Source of the DNA: Pseudoxanthomonas sp. | GTDB lineage: Bacteria > Pseudomonadota > Gammaproteobacteria > Xanthomonadales > Xanthomonadaceae | Length of the DNA stretch: 64,000 nt | Direction of reading: 5' to 3' | NCBI RefSeq assembly: GCF_002863005.1 | Contig: NZ_PKDG01000044.1 | Location: 28,618 to 92,617, forward strand | Part shown: piece after piece, positions 1 to 12,026 of the stretch | Numbering within the stretch: the first letter of the stretch is position 1 | How the letters are laid out: the number at the start of each line of letters is the position of its first letter | Position numbers and translations under genes: made by a program | The notes under the pieces: model-generated | Told to the model about the DNA's origin: nothing | The model's input: only the letters and a program-made list of their open reading frames with translations | The model's database searches: none

Positions 1-407
1 TCCAGGTTGCGGTAGTGGAAGTACTTCTCCAGCCTCGGCATCAGCCGATGCAGGAAGCGGCGGTCTTGGCAGATCGAGTTGCCGCACATCGGCGAAGCGC
101 CCGCCGGCAGCCACTCGGCCAGGAAGGCCACCGTCTGCGCTTCGGCCTGCCCCAGCGACACGTCGCTTTCCACCACGCGCTTCCACAGCCCCGACCGGCC
201 ATGCTGGTTCCGGTTCCAGTCGTCCATCGCCTCCAGCACGGAGACCGGATGCGCGATCGCGAACTCGGGGCCCTCCGCCAGTACGTTCAACTTCGAATCG
301 GTCACCACGGTGGCGATTTCCAGGATGGAATCGCGATCGGTATCCAACCCTGTCATCTCCAGGTCGATCCAGATCAGGCGGTCATTGTTCGCGTTGTTCG
401 AGGCCAT
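1..407 (-). CDS. orn: Oligoribonuclease Orn (partial, C-terminus off the left edge)
   Basis: A 3'-to-5' exoribonuclease of the DEDDh family, which degrades RNA fragments of about 2-5 nt, including the c-di-GMP breakdown product pGpG, in the cytoplasm. About 135 N-terminal codons are visible of a family length near 180-200, so the last third lies outside the window. The Exo I motif is clear: Asp15 and Glu17 in a [10 protein letters not shown] context. Translation begins at ATG 405-407. The gene is divergent from the DUF2721 gene, with about 100 bp between them that must hold both promoters. Family assignment is certain; only the C-terminus is unseen. Confidence 0.95.
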   Translation of the reverse strand, partial: MASNNANNDRLIWIDLEMTGLDTDRDSILEIATVVTDSKLNVLAEGPEFAIAHPVSVLEAMDDWNRNQHGRSGLWKRVVESDVSLGQAEAQTVAFLAEWLPAGASPMCGNSICQDRRFLHRLMPRLEKYFHYRNL

Positions 408-507
408 GCGGGAATCCGTGACGGAGAGAAAGCCCGGGAATCCTCACCGGGGATGCGGCAACACCGCTTCATGTCATCATAACGCAGACCACCCCGGCGA
501 CCGGCCC

Positions 508-972
508 ATGAATCCCTCCACCGACCATGCCGTGCTCACCGCGATGCTGGCACCGGCATTCTTCCTGACCGCAACGGCATCGCTGCTGCTGTCGGCGAAC
601 AACCGCCTGGCGCGCATCATCGACCGGGCACGCACCCTGTTGCGCGAACTGGCCGACGCGGAAGATGAAGCCGACCGCACGCTGCTCGAGAAGCGCATCG
701 GACTGCAGCGCCTGCGCAGTCTGATCATCCTGCGCGCGGGCCAGCTGCTCTATGGCGCGATCAGCTGCTTCGTCGGCACCAGTCTGGCCGTTGCCGTGGA
801 CACGTTCACCGGCCATCGGCTCGGCTCGCTGCCCACGTGGCTGGCCGCCCTAGGCGTAGTGGCCATGCTGGCGGCGAGCCTGCTGCTCGCACGCGAGTCG
901 ACACTGGCGGTCACGGCCATCAACGAAGAGATGGACCACCGCAAGGTGAAACGGAAGTTCCCGACACCCTAG
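508..972 (+). CDS. DUF2721 family membrane protein
   Basis: A 154-residue integral membrane protein of the DUF2721 type, with no established function. Three hydrophobic segments are visible at about residues 7-27, 76-97 and 111-131. A charged cytoplasmic-looking stretch rich in Arg, Glu and Asp lies between the first and second, and the C-terminal tail is basic. ATG 508 is chosen because the signature N-terminal helix starts just after it; in-frame sequence further upstream reads into the orn promoter and looks non-coding. The gene is convergent with tadA: both stop codons are TAGs that share the palindrome CTAG at 969-972, so there is no intergenic space. Confidence 0.82.
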   Translation: MNPSTDHAVLTAMLAPAFFLTATASLLLSANNRLARIIDRARTLLRELADAEDEADRTLLEKRIGLQRLRSLIILRAGQLLYGAISCFVGTSLAVAVDTFTGHRLGSLPTWLAALGVVAMLAASLLLARESTLAVTAINEEMDHRKVKRKFPTP

Positions 973-1444
973 ACGAGCGGTCGCCCGCGCTTGGCGCGGA
1001 AGTAGTTGGTCAGGCGGCGCCCTGCCTCATCGCCCAGCACACCGCCCCGGACCTCGATGCGGTGGTTGTGCCGCGGATCGGCGATCAGGTCGAATACGCT
1101 GCCGCAAGCGCCGGTCTTGGGGTCGCTGGCGCCGTAGACCACGCGCGCGACCCGGGCGTGCACGAGCGCCATGGCGCACATCGCGCACGGCTCCAGGGTC
1201 ACGTAGAGCGTGCTGTCGATCAGCCGATGATTGCCTGTCGCCTTGCCCGCTTCACGCATCGCCACGATCTCGGCATGCGCCGTCGGATCGTGGTCGAGGA
1301 TGTTGCGGTTCCAGCCTTCGCCCAGCACCTGGCAATCGGCACCCACCAACACGGCGCCGACAGGGATTTCATCGAACTCGCGCTCGGCACGGTCCGCCAG
1401 GGCGAACGCGTGCCGCATCCAGTGCTCGTCGTCGTGGCCGGCCA

Positions 1445-1445
<1 letters not shown>
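969..1445 (-). CDS. tadA: tRNA-specific adenosine deaminase TadA
   Basis: Deaminates adenosine 34 in the anticodon of tRNA-Arg(ACG) to inosine; a cytoplasmic zinc enzyme of the cytidine-deaminase fold. The zinc and catalytic residues are present: His57 and Glu59 in H-A-E, and Cys87 and Cys90 in P-C-A-M-C. The length of 158 residues is normal. I take ATG 1443-1445 as start because it overlaps the guaA stop by one base (TGATG), a typical coupled junction. A GTG three codons upstream is possible. It is transcribed after guaA and probably shares its transcript. Confidence 0.94.
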
Positions 1446-3010
<1,565 letters not shown>

Positions 3011-3070
3011 GGTGTCCTGCGGCTATAAACGAAGAAGGGAAACGCTGGCGTCTCCCTTCTCTGGCAACGA

Positions 3071-4624
<1,554 letters not shown>

Positions 4625-4638
4625 TCATCCGGGCACCT

Positions 4639-4703
4639 GTGGGAGCGACGTAAGTCGCGATGGGGGAGTCCGGGCACTTCATCGCGACTTACGTCGCTCC
4701 CAC
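4639..4703. repeat. Perfect 24-bp inverted repeat (REP-like intergenic element)
   Basis: Left arm 4639-4662 and right arm 4680-4703 are exact reverse complements, separated by a 17-nt spacer. Each arm contains the inner palindrome GCGACGTAAGTCGC. The element fills much of the gap between the guaB promoter and the folD stop. Elements with this arm sequence (starting GTGGGAGCGACG) are, from memory, widespread in intergenic regions of Xanthomonadaceae and behave like REP sequences; copy number cannot be checked here. As RNA it would form a very stable hairpin that could protect or terminate the folD transcript. Confidence 0.85.
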
Positions 4704-4723
4704 GACCAGCAAAAAGCGGCGGC

Positions 4724-5581
4724 TCAGAGGCCCGCTTCGGCTGCTTCCAGCGTGTTCTGCATCAGCGTGGCGACCGTCATGGGCCCCACGCCGCCCGGGA
4801 CCGGGGTGATCCAACTGGCCCGCTGTGCGGCCGCGTCGAAGCCGACATCGCCAACCAGCCGACCGTCTTCCAGTCGGTTGATGCCCACATCGATCACCAC
4901 GGCGCCCGGCTTGACCCATTCGCCCGGGATCAGCCCCGGCTTGCCCGCCGCCACGACCAGGATGTCGGCATCGCCGACCCTGGCCTGCAGCACGTCGCGG
5001 GGGGTGAACTTGTGGCAGCTGGTCACGGTGCAGCCGGCGATCAGCAGTTCCAGCGCCATCGGGCGGCCCACATGGTTGCTGACGCCGACGATCGTCGCGT
5101 TGCGGCCGCGGACCGGCTGGTCGGTGTAGCCAAGCAAGGTGGTGATGCCGCGTGGCGTGCACGGGCGCAGACCGAACTGGCGCAGCGCCAGGTGGCCCAC
5201 ATTGGCCGGATGGAACCCGTCCACGTCCTTGCGCGGGTCGATGCGCTCGATCAGGCGGCTGGCATCGGGAATCCCCGGCAGCGGCAGTTGCACCAGGATG
5301 CCGTGGATCTTCGGGTCCGTATTCAACTCGTCGATCAATGCCAGCAACTGGGCCTCGGAGGTACCTTCCGGCATGTCGTAGTCGTAGGCGGCAATGCCGA
5401 CCTTTTCAGCGGCGCGACGCTTGTTTCGCACATAGACCGTGGAGGCAGGATCGCCGCCGACCAGCACCACCGCCAGGCCAGGCCGACCCTGCCCTGCGGC
5501 AACGCGTGCGTCGACCCTGACCTTCAACTGGTCCAACAGGTTCTCGGCGATGCGGCGGCCATCGAGGATTCGGGCAATCAT
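4724..5581 (-). CDS. folD: Bifunctional methylenetetrahydrofolate dehydrogenase / methenyltetrahydrofolate cyclohydrolase
   Basis: Interconverts 5,10-methylene-, 5,10-methenyl- and 10-formyl-tetrahydrofolate with NADP, supplying one-carbon units for purine synthesis. The 285 residues are the normal length. The catalytic lysine region (Y-V-R-N-K-R) is near residue 55, and the C-terminal P-G-G-V-G-P-M-T motif is intact. The start ATG is followed by I-A-R-I-L-D-G, a typical N-terminus. Its location upstream of guaB fits a purine-linked role, but the inverted repeat and the guaB promoter lie between them, so they are probably separate transcripts. Confidence 0.97.
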   Translation of the reverse strand: MIARILDGRRIAENLLDQLKVRVDARVAAGQGRPGLAVVLVGGDPASTVYVRNKRRAAEKVGIAAYDYDMPEGTSEAQLLALIDELNTDPKIHGILVQLPLPGIPDASRLIERIDPRKDVDGFHPANVGHLALRQFGLRPCTPRGITTLLGYTDQPVRGRNATIVGVSNHVGRPMALELLIAGCTVTSCHKFTPRDVLQARVGDADILVVAAGKPGLIPGEWVKPGAVVIDVGINRLEDGRLVGDVGFDAAAQRASWITPVPGGVGPMTVATLMQNTLEAAEAGL

Positions 5582-5651
5582 GGAGGGGCGCAGTGTAGAG
5601 TCGGCGCGTATTGTCCCCGATTAACCCGCCCGAACGCGACCCACGGACACC

Positions 5652-5948
5652 ATGACCGATACCACTGCCCTAGACGCCGCCGCCTTCCGCCGCCTGCTGC
5701 AGCACCTCAACCAGGATCGCCCGGAGGTGCAGAACATCGACCTGATGATCCTGGCCGGCTTCTGCCGCAACTGCCTGGCCGACTGGTACCGCGAAGCGGC
5801 AGCAGAGGCCGGGGTCGCGATGGACAAGGAGCAGGCGCGCGAACGCGTCTATGGCATGCCGTTCGCGGACTGGAAGGCCCTGCACCATCGCGATGCCACG
5901 CCCGAGCAGCTGGCCGCCTTCAAGGCGGCGCAGGAACGGCATGGCTGA
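5652..5948 (+). CDS. DUF1244 family protein
   Basis: A 98-residue, soluble, highly conserved proteobacterial protein of the DUF1244 type. Hallmarks are F-C-R-N-C-L-A-D-W-Y at about residues 40-50 and Y-G-M-P-F near residue 70. Its biochemical role is not established; the two cysteines three residues apart could bind metal, which is a guess. It is divergent from folD with a 70-bp gap. Its TGA overlaps the start of the following hydrolase by 8 bp, so the two are translationally coupled. Confidence 0.85.
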   Translation: MTDTTALDAAAFRRLLQHLNQDRPEVQNIDLMILAGFCRNCLADWYREAAAEAGVAMDKEQARERVYGMPFADWKALHHRDATPEQLAAFKAAQERHG

Positions 5949-6735
5949 CCGCGCACGGCGCGTGCTGGCGTGGTTCGTGGTGCTGGCGCTCGTGGCCTAC
6001 TTCGGGCTGTGCGCCCTGCTCTACCTGCAGCAGCACCGCCTGATCTATTACCCCCAGTTCACCCAGACCGATCGGGCGCGGACGACCTTCTCGCTCGCGC
6101 GGCCGGATGCGGTGTTGCGGGGCGGGGTCGCAACGCCCGGTCGCGCCGATGCCGTGCTGTATTTCGGCGGCAATGCGGAGCGTGTCGAAGCCAACCGCGA
6201 ACCCTTCGCGCACTGGCTGCCGTCGCACTCGGTGTATCTGCTGGCCTACCGCGGGTATGGCGCGAGCGACGGGGAGCCATCGGAAGCCGTGCTGTTCGCC
6301 GATGCCCTCGCCCTGTACGACGATGTGGCACGCCGGCATCCCGGCGGCAGGATCGCCGTCGTGGGGCGCAGCCTCGGTAGCGGTGTGGCGACCTACGTGG
6401 CCTCGCAGCGCGATGTGGCGGCGCTGGTGCTGGTGACGCCGTTCGACAGTCTGGCGGCGGTCGCCCAGTCGCACTATCCGGTGTTTCCGGTCCGATGGCT
6501 GCTCACCGACCGCTACGACTCGGCCGCGCGGCTGCCCGGCTACCGCGGTCCCTTGCTGGTGCTTCGCGCCGGTCGCGATGCCGTCGTGCCGCCGCCGCAC
6601 ACCGACCGGCTGCTGACCACCTACGGAGGACAGGCACAGATCGTGGACTTCCCGCGCGCCAGCCACGACGACCTGTCGGCGGACGCGGCCTACTGGCCGG
6701 CGATCCGCAACTTCCTGCAGCGCGACGCCGACTAG
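5941..6735 (+). CDS. Alpha/beta hydrolase, membrane-anchored (BEM46/YfhR-like)
   Basis: A 264-residue alpha/beta-hydrolase with one N-terminal membrane helix (about residues 8-30), so the catalytic domain probably faces the periplasm or sits at the inner membrane. Nucleophile Ser144 is in the elbow G-R-S-L-G. The expected acid is in the R-A-G-R-D segment near residue 217, and the His is in A-S-H-D near residue 240. The oxyanion segment Y-F-G-G-N lies near residue 75. The substrate is unknown; the family includes esterases and thioesterase-like enzymes. ATG 5941 overlaps the DUF1244 stop by 8 bp. The gene is convergent with the downstream antiporter, 6 bp away. Confidence 0.82.
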   Translation: MADRARRVLAWFVVLALVAYFGLCALLYLQQHRLIYYPQFTQTDRARTTFSLARPDAVLRGGVATPGRADAVLYFGGNAERVEANREPFAHWLPSHSVYLLAYRGYGASDGEPSEAVLFADALALYDDVARRHPGGRIAVVGRSLGSGVATYVASQRDVAALVLVTPFDSLAAVAQSHYPVFPVRWLLTDRYDSAARLPGYRGPLLVLRAGRDAVVPPPHTDRLLTTYGGQAQIVDFPRASHDDLSADAAYWPAIRNFLQRDAD

Positions 6736-6741
6736 CGCCGG

Positions 6742-8586
6742 CTACTCCTCTTCTTCTTCCTCGCCGATAATTTCGGCGGCTTCCTCGTTGAGGGCCTTCG
6801 CTTCACGCTTGGGCTTGGTGAACGGCGTCGGTGTGGGTTTGGTGTGCTTCGCATTGCCATACAGCGCCGGGATGCCGGATCGCAGGTCGCCACCGGCGAT
6901 CTCGAGCTCCAGGCGCTCGGCGTCGCGTCGACGGATCTCCAGGGCAATGGCATCGGCATCCTCGCGCGCGATGCCGACGCTCATCAGCGCCGCCTTGCCG
7001 AACTCCACCGCGGACTCGAACGTTTCGCGGATCTGGTAGTCGACGCCTGCGCCGATCAGCGCCAGCGAATGCTCGCGGTCGAACGAGCGCACCAGCACCT
7101 GGGCCTGCGGGAACTCGTGCTTGACCAGTTCCACGATGCGGCTCGCGGCGTCCTTGTCGTCGATGCAGATGGCGATGGACTGCGCCGTCTGCGCACCGCA
7201 GGCACGCAGCACGTCGAGCCGCGTGCCGTCGCCGTAGTAGATCTTGAAGCCGAACTCCTCGGCGCTGCGGATCATCTCGATGTCGGTATCGATGATGGTC
7301 ACGTCCACGTCGCGCGCCAGCAGCGACTGGCTCATCACCTGGCCGAAGCGCCCGAAGCCGATGATCAGCACGCTGCCGCTCAGGCCCTTGGCCTCTTCGA
7401 TCCCCTCCATCGACGGGGCATCGGGATGAGTGAAGCGGCGCAGCAGCAGCACGAACAATGGCGTGAGCGCCATCGAAAGCACGACGATGGCGGTCAGGTT
7501 CGCATTGACGGTGGCATCGATGATCCCTGCCGAGGCCGCGGCGGCGAACAGCACGAACGCGAACTCGCCGCCCTGCGCCATCAGTACCGCGCGGTCCAGC
7601 GCCTCGGCGTGCGGACTGCGCGTCACCCGGGCGACGACGTAGATGCAGGCCGCCTTGACCGCCATCATCGCCAGCACCGCGCCGACGATCAGCGGCCAGT
7701 TGCTCGCCACCACGCCGAGGTCCAGCGCCATGCCGACGCCGAGGAAGAACAGACCCAGCAGGATGCCGCGGAAGGGCTCGATATCGGCTTCGATCTGGTG
7801 GCGGAACGTCGATTCGGACAACAGAACGCCGGCGAGGAAGGCGCCCATCGCCATCGACAGGCCACCCAACTGCATCAGCAGCGCGGCGCCCAGCACGACC
7901 AGCAGCGCGGCTGCGGTCATCACCTCGCGCGCCTTGGCGGCGGCGAGGATGCGGAAGAACGGATTCAGCAGCCAGATGCCGGCGGCGATCAGACCGCCGA
8001 GCGACGCAGCCGCGATGCCGATCGACACCCAGCGGGAACCCTCCTCCGGCTGCGCCACCTGCGGCGACATGAAGGCGACCAGCACCAGCAGCGGCACGAT
8101 CAGCAGGTCCTCGAACAGCAGTATCGAGACGACCTTCTGCCCATTCGGCAGCGCGACATCCCCTCGCTCGGCGAGCAACTGCATCACCACCGCCGTGGAG
8201 GTCAGCACGAAGCCCATGCCGCCGATGAAGGACACCGGCAGCGAATAACCGAAGACCAGGCCCACCCCCGTCAGCGACAGCGTGCATACCGCGATCTGCA
8301 GTGCTCCCAGGCCGAAGATCTGCTTGCGCAGGCTCCACAGGTGGCTCGGCCGCATTTCCAGGCCGATCACGAACAGGAACATCACCACGCCGAGTTCGGC
8401 GACGTGCAGAATGGATTGGGGGTCGGAGAACCACTTCAGGCCGAACGGGCCGATCGCCAGCCCGGCGGCCAGGTAACCGAGCACCGAGCCGAGGCCCAGT
8501 CGCCGGAAGATAGGCACCGCGACGACGGCGGCACCCAGCAGGGCGACGACACTGACCAGCTGGCTTGCACCGGATTCTGCGCTCAT
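6742..8586 (-). CDS. CPA2-family cation:proton antiporter with RCK domain (KefB/KefC-like)
   Basis: A 614-residue inner-membrane potassium or sodium/proton exchanger of the KefB/KefC/YbaL group. Twelve or so hydrophobic segments occupy residues 8-385. A Rossmann RCK_N domain follows at about residues 404-520, with nucleotide-binding motif G-F-G-R-F-G. RCK domains of this family sense NAD(H) or glutathione adducts. The C-terminal tail is Lys-rich and ends in a run of acidic residues, which is unusual and may be a regulatory tail. No KefF/KefG-like ancillary quinone reductase gene is adjacent, so glutathione gating is not assured. Confidence 0.85.
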   Translation of the reverse strand: MSAESGASQLVSVVALLGAAVVAVPIFRRLGLGSVLGYLAAGLAIGPFGLKWFSDPQSILHVAELGVVMFLFVIGLEMRPSHLWSLRKQIFGLGALQIAVCTLSLTGVGLVFGYSLPVSFIGGMGFVLTSTAVVMQLLAERGDVALPNGQKVVSILLFEDLLIVPLLVLVAFMSPQVAQPEEGSRWVSIGIAAASLGGLIAAGIWLLNPFFRILAAAKAREVMTAAALLVVLGAALLMQLGGLSMAMGAFLAGVLLSESTFRHQIEADIEPFRGILLGLFFLGVGMALDLGVVASNWPLIVGAVLAMMAVKAACIYVVARVTRSPHAEALDRAVLMAQGGEFAFVLFAAAASAGIIDATVNANLTAIVVLSMALTPLFVLLLRRFTHPDAPSMEGIEEAKGLSGSVLIIGFGRFGQVMSQSLLARDVDVTIIDTDIEMIRSAEEFGFKIYYGDGTRLDVLRACGAQTAQSIAICIDDKDAASRIVELVKHEFPQAQVLVRSFDREHSLALIGAGVDYQIRETFESAVEFGKAALMSVGIAREDADAIALEIRRRDAERLELEIAGGDLRSGIPALYGNAKHTKPTPTPFTKPKREAKALNEEAAEIIGEEEEEE

Positions 8587-8626
8587 CCGGGGAGTCTACC
8601 GGAGGACTCCCGGCCCGCGTCTTCCG

Positions 8627-9811
8627 TCAGGAATCCGAACGCCGCGTCGCCGCGGCGTCCTGCCGCCGGTGGTAGGCCACCCACATCGTCACCAGCACCA
8701 TCACCGCCGTGGTGAGTGCGCCTGCGGTCAGCAGGTTGAGGCGCGGCAGCAGCGACCACAGCGCCAGCAATGCTCCCATCCCGAGGGCATGCGGCCACGG
8801 AAAGCGTCCGTGGACGACGCGCGAGAACCACGCATTGGCCAGCAGGTAAACCAGCGGACCGGCAACCACGACGGCGGCGTACCGGGCCTTCACCGGCTCC
8901 AGCGGATGCGCCACCACCACGTCATCCGCCACTGCGCACACGATGACGCCGGCGATCAGCACCACATGGACGTAGTGGAAGTAGGCACCCAGCCGGCCCG
9001 GGTCGTCCGAATGCTCGATTACGTGTGCGGCGTCGCCGCTTGAGGTGTCGAAGTACATCCACCACATGGCGACGCAACCGATGAACGACACCAGGAATGC
9101 GATCCACACTGCCAGTCCGGGATGGGCCGCATGGCCAAAGGATGCGCCCGTCGCCAGTACCGATTCGCCCAGCGCGATGATGACGAACAACTGGCAGCGT
9201 TCCGCCAGATGGCCGCCATCGATGGTCCAGTCCGACGTCTGCGAGCGTCCGAGGCCCGGTACCGGAAAACCCGCCATCGGCGAGAGGTACTCGCAGCCCA
9301 CCGCCAGCAACCACAGCACCAGGCGAGAAGATCCCTCGTTCACACCACCGGCGATCCACAGCGCGGCGGACACCAGCAACCAGCACAGCATGCGCAGGAA
9401 ATTGGGCGTCAATGCATGCCCAGGACCCAGGCTGTACAGCACGAACAGGGTGCGCCCCACCTGGATGGCGGCGAAACTGCAGGCGAAAAGCAGCCCCCGC
9501 TCGCCAAAAGCGTCCGGGATGGCGGCGGACACCAGCAGGGCCAGCGCCATCAGCACCATCAGCATGGTGCGGATGACCAGATGCTCGGGATTGAACCAGT
9601 TGGTGACCCACGCGGTGTACTGCCACCCCAACCAGACCGCGAACCACAGTGTCGCTGTCTGCAGGACGCCGGGCCACGACAGGTGCTCCAGCAGGTAGTG
9701 GGACAGCTGGGTGATGGCGAACACGTAGACCAGGTCGAAGAACAGTTCAACGCTGGCCACGCGTGCGGGTTGCCCGAGCGTGCGGAGCAACGGGTGCTGC
9801 GAGGTGTTCAA
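8627..9811 (-). CDS. Low temperature requirement protein A (LtrA) family
   Basis: A 394-residue polytopic membrane protein of the LtrA family, named from a Listeria mutant unable to grow in the cold; the biochemical function is unknown. The N-terminal signature V-E-L-F-F-D-L-V-Y-V-F near residues 20-30 is clear, followed by about ten hydrophobic segments. It starts at ATG 9811 and ends 40 bp before the antiporter start, so the two may share a transcript. The small membrane protein gene lies 27 bp upstream on the same strand. Confidence 0.84.
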   Translation of the reverse strand: MNTSQHPLLRTLGQPARVASVELFFDLVYVFAITQLSHYLLEHLSWPGVLQTATLWFAVWLGWQYTAWVTNWFNPEHLVIRTMLMVLMALALLVSAAIPDAFGERGLLFACSFAAIQVGRTLFVLYSLGPGHALTPNFLRMLCWLLVSAALWIAGGVNEGSSRLVLWLLAVGCEYLSPMAGFPVPGLGRSQTSDWTIDGGHLAERCQLFVIIALGESVLATGASFGHAAHPGLAVWIAFLVSFIGCVAMWWMYFDTSSGDAAHVIEHSDDPGRLGAYFHYVHVVLIAGVIVCAVADDVVVAHPLEPVKARYAAVVVAGPLVYLLANAWFSRVVHGRFPWPHALGMGALLALWSLLPRLNLLTAGALTTAVMVLVTMWVAYHRRQDAAATRRSDS

Positions 9812-9838
9812 GCAGTCGACTCCCGGCGGGGGGAAGAT

Positions 9839-10090
9839 TCAGTGCTTCGTGGCCTTCCACGCCAGCCACGCTCCCGTCGCCACCGGAACCGCGTAGATCA
9901 AGGCCTGGATGGGTAGCTCTTCCTGCAGCGAATAGCCGTGCGACATGCCGGTGCGCAGGTTCCACAGGACGGCGACGAGCCAGCCGACGCTGAAGACCGC
10001 CGCGACGGAGCGTCGCTTGGCCGGCGTTGCCAGCCACATCGCGATACCCACCAGCAGCAGACCGGCGAGGATGAAGATCAGGGTGCGCAT
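9839..10090 (-). CDS. Small membrane protein of unknown function
   Basis: 83 residues with hydrophobic stretches at about 3-21, 30-45 and 62-78, so probably two or three membrane helices. I do not recognise a family. ATG 10088-10090 is preferred because it begins directly at the first helix; a longer in-frame reading would add a proline/arginine-rich, non-membrane leader in an apparently non-coding stretch. It sits just upstream of the LtrA gene on the same strand with a 27-bp gap, so it may be co-expressed. Confidence 0.6.
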   Translation of the reverse strand: MRTLIFILAGLLLVGIAMWLATPAKRRSVAAVFSVGWLVAVLWNLRTGMSHGYSLQEELPIQALIYAVPVATGAWLAWKATKH

Positions 10091-10189
10091 CGATAAGGTC
10101 CTGTGCGGTGGCCGAGGGCCCGCTCCTACGTCAACGGAGGGGCGGACCCTCGGCATGGGCGGGCGGTACGGGACCACCCGCCGCAGGGG

Positions 10190-10963
10190 TCACTTGGTGG
10201 TGTACCCGCCATTGATGAGCAGCGTCTGGCCCGTGATCCACCAGCCGTCGCTGACCAGGTGGCGGATGAAGGGCACGACATCCTCGATGTCGGTCAGGCC
10301 GGTCTTGCTGAAGGGCGACAGCGCGGCCGCCGACTTGTGGTACGCGACGGCGTCGGCGCCTTCTGCCGGATAGAAGAACGAGGTGTCCATCGGACCAGGG
10401 CCGATCGCAGTCACCGATATGCCGCGCGCGCCGAACTCCTTCGCTGCCGCACGCGTGAAGTGCTCGACCGGTGCCTTCGTGCCCGCGTAGGAGGAATAGA
10501 ACGGTGTGAACGCTCCGAGCAACGACGTCACCAGCGTGACCACCTTGCCGTTGTCGTTGACATGTCTGCCAGCCTCTTTCAGGAAGAAGAACGCCGCTTT
10601 CGCGTTGACCGCCGACATTGCGTCGTACTCGGCTTCCGAGATGTCGGTGATCGGCTTCTTCAATACCTTGCCGACCGTATTGATGGCGATGTCCGGCCTG
10701 CCCACCATCGCGATGGCGTCGGCGAACAGGCGCTCGACGCCGCCCGCCGTGGTCAGATCGCCCTGGATCGCGACGCCGCGGGCGCCGGCATCGCGGACCG
10801 CGGCGATGGTCCTCTCGGCGTCGGCATGGGTCGCGTCGCTGTTGTAGTGGATCGCAACGGCGGCAGCGCCTTGCTGCGCGAGGTCACGGGCGATCAGGCC
10901 GCCGAGATTCTTGGCGCCTCCGGCGATCAGGGCGACCTTGCCCCGGATGGAATGATCAGTCAT
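10190..10963 (-). CDS. SDR-family NAD(P)-dependent oxidoreductase
   Basis: A 257-residue classical short-chain dehydrogenase/reductase. The cofactor loop is a variant (A-G-G-A-K-N-L-G-G near residue 15) of the usual T-G-x-x-x-G-x-G. The catalytic pair is Tyr159 and Lys163 (S-Y-A-G-T-K), and a C-terminal segment resembles FabG. The substrate is unknown. It is divergently transcribed from an AraC-type regulator with a gap of about 110 bp, an arrangement that usually means the regulator controls the enzyme gene. Confidence 0.85.
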   Translation of the reverse strand: MTDHSIRGKVALIAGGAKNLGGLIARDLAQQGAAAVAIHYNSDATHADAERTIAAVRDAGARGVAIQGDLTTAGGVERLFADAIAMVGRPDIAINTVGKVLKKPITDISEAEYDAMSAVNAKAAFFFLKEAGRHVNDNGKVVTLVTSLLGAFTPFYSSYAGTKAPVEHFTRAAAKEFGARGISVTAIGPGPMDTSFFYPAEGADAVAYHKSAAALSPFSKTGLTDIEDVVPFIRHLVSDGWWITGQTLLINGGYTTK

Positions 10964-11075
10964 GGAAATGCTCCTGGCTTGGGACGGACCTTCGCGGCGA
11001 TGCCCATCGACAGGGTGGGCAAGAGCGGCGAGGCGCGCCTAAGATGAGGTGAACGCATTCCGGCGGGCTTTCACG

Positions 11076-12026
11076 ATGTCCCCTGCGCTATCAAATTCTC
11101 CGGCCTCGACTCACATTAGTGACGCGCACGATGCCCCCGCGACCGCCACCGATCCGGAACCCGGCCAGACGCCGCAGTACCGCGTGCTGGCGCAAGCGCA
11201 CTGGCCGGGCGTGGAAGTGCTGCTGTGCAAGGAAGACATACGCCAACGCACGCTCTGGTCCATCGACGAGCCGCGTCACACCGTCATCGTCCATCTCGGC
11301 GGAACCATGCGCGAACTCGATACCGAGATCGAAGGGGTCGGCGCCACCCACATGCCTCCCTCGCCGGGCGACATCTGGCTGGTGCCTGCCGGAAAGCGCT
11401 ATGCCAGCCAGGCATCCGGTCAGATCATCACGTACGCGGAGCTGCGCGTTTCGCCCACCGCCGAGGTGGACATGGGGACCGATCGCCGCGCCGCGATCGA
11501 GGGCCTGATGCCGCGACTCGGCCATCGCGATGAATTCCTGCACTACAGCGTCGCTCGCCTCGTACGGCTCAGCCAGCAGGGCGACGACCTGTCGGCGATG
11601 ATGGCCGAGCGTCTGCAGCTGCTGCTGCGACAGCACCTCTACGACGCCTACCGGTTGCCGGCCACGCCGGTCACTTCGCCCGTCGTTCTGTCGCCGCCCG
11701 TTGCACGGCGACTCAGCGACCACATCGAAACCGTCCTCGGTGAACGCATCGCACTGTCCACGCTCGCGGCACTCGCCGGCATGAGCGTGCACCAGTTGCT
11801 CATCGCTTTCCGCCGCACGTTCGGCACCACGCCGGCGCAATACATCCTGGCGCAGCGGTTGCGCCGCGCACGCTGGTACCTGCTCAACCGGAACGATGAC
11901 ATCACCGCCATCGCCCTCGCGTGCGGCTTCGCCAGCCACAGCCACCTGAGCGCCTCGTTCAAGCGCGACGCGGGCATCACGCCCCGCCAGTTCCGCGATG
12001 GCCTGCGGATGCGCCCGCTGGACTGA
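11076..12026 (+). CDS. AraC-family transcriptional regulator
   Basis: A 316-residue regulator. The N-terminal part, about residues 40-200, looks like a small-molecule-sensing cupin-like domain. The C-terminal 100 residues carry two helix-turn-helix motifs, the second with the F-x-x-H-S-H-L-S-x-x-F-K-R pattern and the P-R-Q-F-R ending typical of AraC. ATG 11076 is preferred to a GTG nine codons earlier. It probably regulates the divergent SDR gene. Its TGA abuts the convergent moeB stop (TGATCA at 12024-12029), leaving no gap. Confidence 0.85.
   Translation: MSPALSNSPASTHISDAHDAPATATDPEPGQTPQYRVLAQAHWPGVEVLLCKEDIRQRTLWSIDEPRHTVIVHLGGTMRELDTEIEGVGATHMPPSPGDIWLVPAGKRYASQASGQIITYAELRVSPTAEVDMGTDRRAAIEGLMPRLGHRDEFLHYSVARLVRLSQQGDDLSAMMAERLQLLLRQHLYDAYRLPATPVTSPVVLSPPVARRLSDHIETVLGERIALSTLAALAGMSVHQLLIAFRRTFGTTPAQYILAQRLRRARWYLLNRNDDITAIALACGFASHSHLSASFKRDAGITPRQFRDGLRMRPLD

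Noticed and set aside
6844..8715. 623-codon plus-strand frame opposite the antiporter
   Set aside because: Shadow of the KefB/KefC-like gene; rich in His, Gln and Arg, without hydrophobic or family motifs.
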